A DNA stretch of 5,249 nucleotides from an uncultured Collinsella sp. Its GTDB lineage: Bacteria > Actinomycetota > Coriobacteriia > Coriobacteriales > Coriobacteriaceae. Below the pieces are notes generated by a model. It was not told the DNA's origin and ran no database searches. It saw nothing but the letters and a program-made list of their open reading frames with translations. The stretch lies in assembly GCA_902491915.1 (NCBI GenBank), contig CABUJL010000120.1:1-5249 (forward strand), given 5' to 3'. Position 1 is the stretch's first letter; each line of letters starts with the position of its first letter. Shown in pieces: positions 1 to 4,714 of the stretch. Made by a program: the position numbers and the translations under genes.

Positions 1-336
1 ACCCTTGCGGCTAAAGAACTTGATGCCGTTGAACTCCGGCGGATTATGCGAAGCAGAGATGACGATGCCGCCGTCGAGCTCGTTTTGAACAGTGAGCAGT
101 GCCACGGCAGGCGTGGGGATGACGCCGCAGCAATGCGGGCGGCCGCCCTCGGCCATAATGCCGGCGGTCAGAGCGCTCTCGAGCATGGTGCCCGAAAGGC
201 GCGTGTCACGGCCGATGCAGATGTCCGGGCCAAGGAACTTGGTCGCCGCGCGGCCCAGGCGAAACGCGAGGTCGCACGAGAGGTCGGCATTGGCGACGCC
301 ACGGACGCCGTCGGTACCGAAAATGTTCTGGGGCAT
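1..336 (-). CDS. glmM: Phosphoglucosamine mutase, N-terminal part (cut by window edge)
   Basis: GlmM interconverts glucosamine-6-phosphate and glucosamine-1-phosphate in the cytoplasm, on the route to UDP-GlcNAc for peptidoglycan. The 112 residues visible open with MPQNIFGTDGVRG, the family's N-terminal signature, and carry IGRDTRLSG at about 41-49 and ISASHNP at 93-99. By comparison with the E. coli enzyme, the second serine of that motif (Ser96 here) is the phosphorylated catalytic serine. The family is about 440-450 residues, so roughly three quarters lie beyond the left edge. The start is the ATG at 336-334, preceded by GAAGGAG with a 7-base spacer. It lies downstream of rplM-rpsI, a common actinobacterial order, but a strong terminator (385-429) separates them and only about 50 bases remain for a promoter; none is convincing. 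Identity is very secure; its source of transcription is not. Confidence 0.97.
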   Translation of the reverse strand, partial: MPQNIFGTDGVRGVANADLSCDLAFRLGRAATKFLGPDICIGRDTRLSGTMLESALTAGIMAEGGRPHCCGVIPTPAVALLTVQNELDGGIVISASHNPPEFNGIKFFSRKG

Positions 337-384
337 AGGATCGCTCCTTCCCTAGCAGGCGATATGCAACCGCCCACCCTAGTC

Positions 385-429
385 GAAAAAGAAAAGCGGG
401 ACCCGCCGAGGAATCGGCAGGCCCCGCTT
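385..429 (-). terminator. Intrinsic terminator of the rplM-rpsI operon
   Basis: Read on the minus strand, a 7-bp outer stem (AAGCGGG at 394-400 against CCCGCTT at 423-429) and an inner 5-bp stem (405-409 with 414-418) are followed directly by the T-rich run TTTTCTTTTT. It lies about 30 bases after the rpsI stop. It would end the ribosomal transcript and insulate, or attenuate transcription into, glmM. Confidence 0.88.
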
Positions 430-459
430 GTACATTGTATCTCGAAAGGAGATAAAACC

Positions 460-855
<396 letters not shown>

Positions 856-857
856 CT

Positions 858-1301
858 TTAAGCCTCCAGCTCAATCTTCGTGGGGTTCTGGGCAGCATGC
901 GGATGCTCGGCACCAGCGTAGACCTTAAGCTTGGTCATCTGGGCACGGCCGAGGGTGGTCTTGGGCAGCATACCGCGAACGGCGCGCTCGATGACCTTCT
1001 CCGGGTGCTTCTCCATAGCCTGGCGGAAGCTCTCAGCCTTGAGGCCGCCGTTGTAGCCGCTGTGGCGATAATAGGTCTTCGTGTCGGCCTTGTTACCGGT
1101 AAGCTGGACCTTATCGGCGTTGATGACGACAACGAAGTCGCCGCAGTCGCTGTTGGGCGTGAACTGGGGCTTGTTCTTACCGCGCAGGATCATTGCGATC
1201 TGGGTGGCAAGACGGCCCAGGACAGCACCATCGGCGTCGACGAGAACCCAGTTGCGCTGGACCTCGCCCTGCTTGGCGTAGTGAGTCGATTTCGAAATCA
1301 C
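858..1301 (-). CDS. rplM: 50S ribosomal protein L13
   Basis: L13 is an early-assembling large-subunit protein that binds 23S rRNA. The 147-residue product matches the usual length. It has the N-terminal WVLVDADGAVLGRLAT block (18-33), FTPNSDCGDFVVVINADKV (47-65), the YYRHSGYNGGLK segment (77-88), and the signature around 107-139: AVRGMLPKTTLGR, then LKVYAGAEHPHAAQ. The start is a GTG at 1301-1299, chosen because a strong GGAGGAG lies 5 bases upstream (1307-1313) and the protein then has normal length. It is first in the rplM-rpsI operon, driven by the promoter at 1368-1395. A GTG start and a stem-loop at the head of the leader may set its expression level. Confidence 0.98.
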   Translation of the reverse strand: MISKSTHYAKQGEVQRNWVLVDADGAVLGRLATQIAMILRGKNKPQFTPNSDCGDFVVVINADKVQLTGNKADTKTYYRHSGYNGGLKAESFRQAMEKHPEKVIERAVRGMLPKTTLGRAQMTKLKVYAGAEHPHAAQNPTKIELEA

Positions 1302-1329
1302 TTAGACTCCTCCATGTACAGTACGTGTT

Positions 1330-1361
1330 GTTACAGAGATTCACGGGGCTCTGCAAGTAAC
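1330..1361 (-). promoter_or_regulatory. Stem-loop at the 5' end of the rplM leader
   Basis: CAGAG (complement of 1349-1353) pairs with CTCTG (complement of 1334-1338) around a 10-base loop, and GTTA/TAAC (1358-1361 and 1330-1333) extend the stem across a 4-base bulge. The hairpin begins almost exactly at the predicted transcript start. It could stabilise the mRNA or be a binding site for ribosomal-protein autoregulation, as L13 leaders are known to be in Firmicutes. I cannot match it to that known leader family. Confidence 0.45.
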
Positions 1362-1367
1362 CCGTCC

Positions 1368-1395
1368 ATATTACCCCGCTCGCCGTACGAGTCAA
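1368..1395 (-). promoter_or_regulatory. Sigma-70-type promoter of rplM-rpsI
   Basis: On the minus strand TTGACT (1390-1395) and TAATAT (1368-1373) are separated by 16 bases, each a 5-of-6 match to the housekeeping consensus. The predicted transcript start is near 1361, giving a leader of about 60 bases before the rplM GTG. Confidence 0.8.
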
Positions 1396-1482
1396 CAGGT
1401 ATTTTGGCTCCGACCAGAGTTTCTGCACATGTCATCCACGAGCCGTGATTTTTCCTGCTGTTTAGCTTTTGTCATTTTTTGA

Positions 1483-1513
1483 GAGTTCGCCGTCGCTAGC
1501 GCTCAACGAACTC
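1483..1513. repeat. Inverted repeat over the end of the patatin-like gene
   Basis: GAGTTCG (1483-1489) and CGAACTC (1507-1513) form a perfect 7-bp dyad around a 17-base loop holding the palindrome CGCTAGCG and the stop codon. On the minus strand it is followed by an A-run and not a T-run, so it is a poor intrinsic terminator. It may instead protect the 3' end of the mRNA. Confidence 0.4.
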
Positions 1514-2374
1514 TTGGATTTCCGCGAGCAGGCGCTCTGCCTCCTGACGGCCCTGGATATACAGGTCCAAAAGCTTTGCCGAATCGTGCTCAACGTGGCC
1601 GACCTCGACCGGCTTTTGCGGAGCGACGACCAGCGCACGGCCCTCGCGCTCATACTTCCACAGATGCATGCGTTGTATGTTGTAGCGGTCGTGGCGCGTC
1701 TCGAGTCCCTCGAGCAGATAGGGGTAGTCGGCATAGCGGGCGCGCGCGGCAGGCATAAACTCGTAAGGCTTTTTCTCATACGAACGGTCCTGCGTGACGA
1801 TGACAACCGCGCGATCGAAGCCCGCCTCCTCCAGCACGTGCTCGATAGGGATCGAATCGGCCACGCCGCCGTCGACGTATTTGTGCCCGTCAATCTCGAC
1901 CGGCGGCGTCACCAGCGGCAGCGACGTCGAGGCGCGCACGGCGTCGAGGTCGAGCACGGCACTTTTGACCGGGAGGTACGTGGCGGTTCCAAAGAGCATG
2001 TCCGTCGCGACGGCGTACATCTCGATAGGGCTCGCATCGAACGTCTCGTTGTCAAAGGGATCCAGGCGGTCCTGGACATCGTTGAAGATAAAGTCGTAAC
2101 CCACAATAGAGCCCGTGGACGCAAACGATGCGGCGCCCATGAAGCGGCTATCGTTGCAGAAAGCCAGGTTGATACGGTTGGCACGGCCGATCTGGTGCGA
2201 CTTGTAGTTCACGCCGTTGAGGGCGCCGGCCGATACGCCGTAGACAGCCGGAATCTCGACGCCGGCCTCCATGAGAACGTCGAGCACGCCCGCGGTAAAT
2301 TGTCCGCGGAAGCTGCCGCCCTCCAGGACGAGCGCGACCTTGCCGGCGTTCTTTGCCTTATCTTCTGCAGTCAT
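1496..2374 (-). CDS. Patatin-like phospholipase / serine esterase
   Basis: This is a cytoplasmic-looking patatin-family lipid acyl hydrolase of 292 residues, with no signal peptide. It has the complete family core: the glycine-rich oxyanion-hole loop EGGSFRG (18-24), the nucleophile elbow GVSAG (46-50, catalytic Ser48) and the DGG motif (168-170, catalytic Asp168), which together form the Ser-Asp dyad. The arrangement, including a DPFD segment near 105 and a charged helical C-terminal extension after about 200, resembles the bacterial YjjU-like group. Substrate is unknown; members cleave acyl chains from phospholipids or small esters. The ATG at 2374-2372 follows AGGAGGT (2379-2385) closely. 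It is a single gene lying 359 bases downstream of ssrA, past that gene's terminator. No clear promoter was found in the gap, and no U-tract terminator follows the TAG stop. Confidence 0.9.
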   Translation of the reverse strand: MTAEDKAKNAGKVALVLEGGSFRGQFTAGVLDVLMEAGVEIPAVYGVSAGALNGVNYKSHQIGRANRINLAFCNDSRFMGAASFASTGSIVGYDFIFNDVQDRLDPFDNETFDASPIEMYAVATDMLFGTATYLPVKSAVLDLDAVRASTSLPLVTPPVEIDGHKYVDGGVADSIPIEHVLEEAGFDRAVVIVTQDRSYEKKPYEFMPAARARYADYPYLLEGLETRHDRYNIQRMHLWKYEREGRALVVAPQKPVEVGHVEHDSAKLLDLYIQGRQEAERLLAEIQEFVER

Positions 2375-2446
2375 GGTGACCTCCTGCTGTTTCGTTTTGG
2401 CTTTCTTCTACCCAGTTTTGGAATGGAGAGCGCGCAGGTTTTGGAG

Positions 2447-2472
2447 CAGAGTTCGATTCTCCGCGGTGCGGA
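2447..2472 (+). repeat. T-arm-like repeat, copy 1
   Basis: This 26-base unit recurs at 2658-2683 with one mismatch (G against A at the 22nd base). Its core GAGTTCGATTCTCCGCG is identical to the T-arm and start of the acceptor strand of the neighbouring tmRNA, but lies in the opposite orientation. Two bases just before the core differ from ssrA, which spoils the first T-stem pairs. Confidence 0.75.
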
Positions 2473-2477
2473 GAATC
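2455..2477. repeat. Perfect 10-bp hairpin built from the T-arm decamer
   Basis: GATTCTCCGC (2455-2464) and GCGGAGAATC (2468-2477) are exact complements separated only by GGT. No T-run follows on either strand, so it is not a standard terminator. It lies in the presumed leader region of the patatin-like gene, about 80-100 bases upstream of its start. Confidence 0.7.
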
Positions 2478-2542
2478 CGTTGATGCGGGGCTTGGTCAGC
2501 TGAAATTCGATACACATCGCATCCGTTTTGGGTCGAAAGCTT

Positions 2543-2558
2543 GCGCGGAGAATCCGCG
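2543..2558. repeat. Third T-arm decamer with flanking dyad
   Basis: GCGGAGAATCCG recurs here (2545-2556), an exact 12-base direct repeat of 2468-2479. In this copy it is embedded in CGCGG-agaat-CCGCG, a 5-bp dyad. It shows that the element is present more than twice in the gap. Confidence 0.6.
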
Positions 2559-2657
2559 TATTTGCTTCGCGAACCCGCACCGGCTTCGGCCGCCTGCCGG
2601 CGTCCTCGCCCGCGGGCTACAAACGCTTACGCGTTTTCTTTACGCTCGCGCCCTGCA

Positions 2658-2683
2658 CAGAGTTCGATTCTCCGCGGTACGGA
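2658..2683 (+). repeat. T-arm-like repeat, copy 2
   Basis: Second copy of the 26-base unit at 2447-2472, one mismatch, 211 bases apart in direct orientation. Its 17-base core (2660-2676) is a perfect inverted repeat of ssrA 2743-2759, and the ssrA terminator hairpin lies between the two arms. Confidence 0.75.
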
Positions 2684-2687
2684 CTAG

Positions 2688-2724
2688 AAATAAAAAGACA
2701 GGTAGATACGAATATCTACCTGTC
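2688..2724 (-). terminator. Intrinsic terminator of ssrA
   Basis: On the minus strand a perfect 12-bp stem (arms 2713-2724 and 2697-2708) closes on a TTCG loop and is followed by TTTTTATTT (2688-2696). It begins 10 bases after the mature tmRNA 3' end, so trimming to CCA needs little processing. The cleanest terminator in the window. Confidence 0.95.
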
Positions 2725-2733
2725 TGTTGCTTA

Positions 2734-3097
2734 TGGTGGAGGCGCGGAGAATCGAACTCCGGTCCACGAAAGCCCCCTGATTGGCATCTCCAAGCTCAGT
2801 CGCTGGTTTAGTCTCGGACGCTTTGCGCGCAGCGACACGCTCGCGGCATCCCAACCGGTTCGGTCTTAGCCCGCGCCATACCGATTACGTGCGCGGGAGC
2901 ATTCCCCTAAAATGACGTCGCGCCGGTGTCGGGGAAATCACCGGGTTGACGCGCCGCTATAAACTAAGCAGCGAGAGCCATAGGCTCAAAAGAAGAGTTG
3001 TTGTCAATTCAATTTGACGGTACCCCTGTTTAACGAGGCGAGGAGACCTCGGCTTGCTTCCTCTCTCAGAGCTATCGTGTCGAAACCAGTCGCCCCC
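2734..3097 (-). ncRNA. ssrA: tmRNA (transfer-messenger RNA), complete
   Basis: tmRNA with SmpB rescues stalled ribosomes, adding a degradation tag to the unfinished protein. The 5' end GGGGGCG (3091-3097) pairs with CGCCTCC near the 3' end as a 7-bp acceptor stem with one G-U, followed by A and an encoded CCA at 2734-2736. The 5' segment contains TGGTTTCGACA, the conserved tmRNA start block, and the 3' segment ends with a perfect T-arm, CGGAG-TTCGATT-CTCCG. The tag frame begins 93 bases from the 5' end, close to position 90 in E. coli, and ends at a TAG at 2964-2966. At 364 bases it has the usual length of a one-piece tmRNA. GC-rich pseudoknot-like dyads fill the part after the tag. It is transcribed from its own promoter near 3193 and ends at the 2688-2724 terminator. 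Confidence 0.97.
2964..3005 (-). other. tmRNA tag-peptide reading frame
   Basis: The frame encodes DNNSSFEPMALAA followed by TAG. The ALAA end is the classic signal for ClpXP-type proteases. The resume codon is taken as GAC (3005-3003): an in-frame TGA lies two codons upstream, and an A sits four bases before GAC, as in E. coli where that adenine sets the frame. ATT, one codon earlier, lacks that adenine. Most bacteria resume on an alanine or glycine codon, so an aspartate start is less common. Confidence 0.8.
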
Positions 3098-3121
3098 GAA
3101 TGTCGGGAAGTCTGGATGGCA

Positions 3122-3139
3122 TTGGGCACGAGCACCCAA
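3122..3139 (-). promoter_or_regulatory. Hairpin in the ssrA 5' leader, proximal
   Basis: TTGGGTG-CTCG-TGCCCAA folds to a 7-bp stem (two G-U) with a CTCG loop, 24 bases before the mature tmRNA 5' end. It lies in the part RNase P should remove. Confidence 0.5.
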
Positions 3140-3164
3140 CACCCGTCGACTTTTCAAGGAACAT

Positions 3165-3180
3165 GCAGGGCGAGCCCCGC
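3165..3180 (-). promoter_or_regulatory. Hairpin in the ssrA 5' leader, distal
   Basis: GCGGGG-CTCG-CCCTGC folds to a 6-bp stem with one G-U and the same CTCG loop as the neighbouring hairpin at 3122-3139. It would start just after the predicted transcript start. Confidence 0.45.
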
Positions 3181-3192
3181 TTGTGGAGTGTT

Positions 3193-3201
3193 ATCTTACC
3201 A
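3193..3201 (-). promoter_or_regulatory. Extended -10 promoter candidate for ssrA
   Basis: TGGTAAGAT on the minus strand fits the extended -10 form TGnTAnnAT. No good -35 is visible 16-18 bases upstream, as is usual for extended -10 promoters. Transcription would begin near 3186, leaving about 89 bases of leader to be cut at the mature 5' end. Confidence 0.5.
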
Positions 3202-3236
3202 CGTTCTGAAAGCGGACAGCTGTTCTATGCACGAGC

Positions 3237-3268
3237 TGTGAAGACCCCAATGTGCGCCGCACTTCACA
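3237..3268. repeat. Inverted repeat in the divergent region (possible operator)
   Basis: TGTGAAG (3237-3243) and CTTCACA (3262-3268) are a perfect 7-bp dyad, with GTGC/GCAC (3252-3255, 3259-3262) inside. A second dyad, ACAGCT/AGCTGT (3216-3221, 3234-3239), overlaps its left arm. They sit between the ssrA promoter and the plus-strand promoter, where a shared regulator could act. Confidence 0.4.
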
Positions 3269-3269
3269 C

Positions 3270-3297
3270 TTTTGCTACCGATCACGTCACGTATATT
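3270..3297 (+). promoter_or_regulatory. Possible promoter of the plus-strand unknown gene
   Basis: TATATT (3292-3297) is a good -10; TTTTGC (3270-3275), 16 bases before it, is a weak -35. Transcription would start near 3304, about 30 bases before the ATG. Confidence 0.4.
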
Positions 3298-3333
3298 TTC
3301 GCCAAGCAAAATTGACCCGTCGAAAGGACCGTT

Positions 3334-3768
3334 ATGGATACCAAGCAGCAGCTCGTCAATGCCCTCGCAGGCCTGGGCTCAACCATTACCGAGGCTATGG
3401 ATGTCATCGAAGGCTTTGTCCCCTGCGGACATCCCGCCCTCACGGTATCGAACGCACTCGTCGCGCTGGACGCTGACGATGATGCAGCTCTCGCCCAGCA
3501 GCTTGAGACCGTCGAGGGCTTTATCGACCACGTAAGTGAGAACCGCGGCGTGACCGCCTACCACGGCATCGAGGTCGAGCTCGCGGGTCCCAAAGCCAAT
3601 CTACTCGCAGCAATCCGCGAGGTAGGCGCCCTTATGCAGACCGCAGGCGTCAAGAACACCCAGGTCAACGAGTGGGTCTACCGCAGTCTGGCAGCACTCG
3701 ACAGCTCCGACGAAAAGGCAGCCGAAAAGCTCGCAGAAAGTCCCGCCATTAAGGCCGAGCTTTTGTAA
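3334..3768 (+). CDS. Hypothetical protein with an internal duplication, 144 aa
   Basis: I do not recognise this protein. It is small, soluble-looking, acidic and mostly helical by composition, with no signal peptide or membrane segment. Two parts resemble each other: QLVNALAGLGSTITEA (6-21) with NLLAAIREVGALMQTA (89-104), and NALVALDADDDAALAQQLE (40-58) with RSLAALDSSDEKAAEKLAE (117-135). This points to a tandem duplication of a helical unit of about 60-70 residues. Single cysteine and histidines lie at CGH (31-33) and in YHG (76-78), with no complete metal-binding or catalytic motif. The ATG is preceded by GAAAGGA (3322-3328, 5-base spacer). It is the only plus-strand gene, divergent from ssrA and convergent with the toxin gene. 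Codon use is like its neighbours, so it is very likely real. Confidence 0.85.
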   Translation: MDTKQQLVNALAGLGSTITEAMDVIEGFVPCGHPALTVSNALVALDADDDAALAQQLETVEGFIDHVSENRGVTAYHGIEVELAGPKANLLAAIREVGALMQTAGVKNTQVNEWVYRSLAALDSSDEKAAEKLAESPAIKAELL

Positions 3769-3777
3769 ATAGCAGAC

Positions 3778-3814
3778 GCGGGTCCCTTGACGCATCGTCG
3801 TCCAAGAGGCCCGC
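3778..3814. terminator. Dyad between convergent genes, possible two-way terminator
   Basis: GCGGGTCCCTTG (3778-3789) pairs with CAAGAGGCCCGC (3803-3814) over 12 positions with one mismatch and one G-U, around a 13-base loop. An overlapping alternative dyad is TTGACGC/GCGTCAA (3787-3793, 3824-3830). It lies between two convergent stop codons, the right place for a shared terminator, but neither strand has a strong T-run after the stem. Confidence 0.5.
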
Positions 3815-3826
3815 AAACAGTTCGCG

Positions 3827-4342
3827 TCAACCGATAGCCGCGCCGCCACGTTCGGCCAAAGCCAGAATCGGCATCATTTGGCGCGGGGTCTTTGCTGCAA
3901 GATCGGCATGTTCGAGCAGCTTGCGATCGTTGGTCACCAAGTAATCGACCTGTGCGCGCTTGCACGCGGCGAGCACCAAGTTGTCCTCGTAATCGCGATG
4001 GAGCGTCAAATATTTGTCGGCCAGCCAAAGGTCCGACGCATCTGCACCCACGGCCGTGGCGTTTTCGGTCATGTTCCGAACAAACGCCAGCGCCGCATCG
4101 CCAATCGCGCGGGCAGATGCCTCGTCGAGCGCTCCCCCGCTGGCAAGAACGCTACGCTTCAGCTCGTGTTGGACAACGTACAGCACATCCTTAGCGATAT
4201 GCACCGGGAAGAACAGCAACGCCCCCGTCTCCGTCGCCTGCCCAATAAACGCACGCGCGGCAAGCGACTCGGCATGGTCGACGCAAAACGAATCAACCCA
4301 TACGTTGGCGTCTACCATGATCTTGAGAGACGCCCCACTCAC
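3827..4342 (-). CDS. PIN-domain ribonuclease toxin, VapC-like
   Basis: PIN-domain toxins are metal-dependent RNases that cut tRNA or rRNA when freed from their antitoxin. The 171-residue product opens its domain with MVDANVWVDSF (9-19, first acidic residue Asp11). Near its end it has DYEDNLVLAACKRAQVDYLVTNDRKLL (about 117-143), the usual PIN pattern of acidic residues followed by the strand-Thr-Asn-Asp motif. Length is slightly above the common 130-150. The GTG start overlaps the antitoxin's TGA by four bases (GTGA), a coupled arrangement; AAGGGG lies 8 bases upstream. The ATG of residue 9 is a less likely start, since it would cut directly into the first PIN strand. The antitoxin gene precedes it in one operon. 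Target RNA cannot be told from sequence. Confidence 0.87.
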   Translation of the reverse strand: MSGASLKIMVDANVWVDSFCVDHAESLAARAFIGQATETGALLFFPVHIAKDVLYVVQHELKRSVLASGGALDEASARAIGDAALAFVRNMTENATAVGADASDLWLADKYLTLHRDYEDNLVLAACKRAQVDYLVTNDRKLLEHADLAAKTPRQMMPILALAERGGAAIG

Positions 4343-4692
4343 TGGATCATCCCCTTTTGGCGATAATGCTCATCCATGGCTTCGGAATAGATTGTGTCCC
4401 AACCGCGATCGTCGGATACGGGCGACGTAGCAATGCCCAGGTCCGCGTAAAGCTGATCCGCCGCCGCCCACGATGCGGCGAACGACGAGGTGGCACCTGC
4501 ACTAGGCAGTTGGTCGTCAACGGCCGACAACACCTCTTCGCACGAACCGCCGCCCTGTGCAACCTTCGCTACGACCTTTTTGATAAGCTCGGGCAGCGAG
4601 GTGCCCGAAAGCCGCAACGCTTCCTCCGCATGGTCCTTGACCTGGCGATCTACGCGAACATTCACCTGCGCCATGCTGCCAACGGTAGCCAC
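4339..4692 (-). CDS. RelB/DinJ-type antitoxin partner of the PIN toxin
   Basis: The gene would encode a DNA-binding antitoxin that represses its own operon and blocks the adjacent PIN RNase. MAQVNVRVDRQVKDHAEEAL, followed by LSGTSLPELIKKVVAKVA, has the short strand plus two helices of the ribbon-helix-helix fold as seen in RelB/DinJ. The later part (ending near GWDTIYSEAMDEHYRQKG) is a flexible, charged tail of the kind that wraps the toxin. The frame is open from an ATG at 4737, but that codon lies in the -10 box, so it is not a likely start. I choose the GTG at 4692-4690, which has AGGTGAGG (4698-4705) 5 bases upstream, giving 117 residues. The ATG at 4674 (MAQVNV) is the main alternative and lacks a Shine-Dalgarno. 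RelB-like antitoxin with PIN toxin is a less standard, though known, mixing of families. Confidence 0.83.
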   Translation of the reverse strand: MATVGSMAQVNVRVDRQVKDHAEEALRLSGTSLPELIKKVVAKVAQGGGSCEEVLSAVDDQLPSAGATSSFAASWAAADQLYADLGIATSPVSDDRGWDTIYSEAMDEHYRQKGMIQ

Positions 4693-4714
4693 CTCAACCT
4701 CACCTTCAGCATTT

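Larger units (their letters stand above)
2375..2733. other. Gene-free, repeat-rich gap between the patatin-like gene and ssrA
   Basis: These 359 bases hold no convincing gene. The plus-strand open frame that starts at 2528 runs on into the antisense of ssrA and is not credible. The gap holds several copies of a decamer from the tmRNA T-arm (GATTCTCCGC at 2455 and 2666; its complement at 2468 and 2545). It also has a GC-rich block of dyads at about 2560-2660, such as GCCCGCGGGC at 2608-2617 and AAACGC/GCGTTT at 2621-2636, and four copies of GTTTTGG at 2394, 2415, 2438 and 2525. The ssrA terminator occupies 2688-2724. The look is of an intergenic repeat element or decayed mobile DNA, not of coding sequence. 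Confidence 0.6.

Noticed and set aside
1298..1315. Five-codon mini-frame (MEESK, stop) overlapping the rplM GTG
   Set aside because: Its ATG has no Shine-Dalgarno, and its own GAG GAG codons are the rplM ribosome-binding site, so the frame is best seen as a by-product of that site.
1434..1457. CACG-AGC-CGTG followed by ATTTTT, terminator-like on the plus strand
   Set aside because: The stem is only 4 bp and no plus-strand gene precedes it.
1469..2503. Plus-strand open frame of 344 codons
   Set aside because: It is antisense to the patatin-like gene, which has intact oxyanion, GxSxG and DGG motifs and a ribosome-binding site. The plus frame shows no recognisable domain.
2585..2684. Possible tRNA gene on the plus strand ending at the T-arm-like copy 2
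   Set aside because: Only a T-loop-like segment with a mismatched T-stem is present. I found no acceptor stem partner, anticodon arm or CCA end.
2528..2869. Plus-strand open frame of 113 codons
   Set aside because: It runs through the intergenic repeats, the ssrA terminator and the antisense of ssrA; the GAENRTPV-like stretch is the translated complement of the T-arm, a known source of false proteins.
2957..3157. Minus-strand open frame of 66 codons over ssrA
   Set aside because: It lies within the 5' half of the tmRNA and its leader in a different frame from the tag; the RNA gene explains the sequence.
3878..4430. Plus-strand open frames across the toxin-antitoxin genes
   Set aside because: They are shadows of the PIN toxin and its antitoxin, which overlap by four bases in the usual coupled manner and match known folds.
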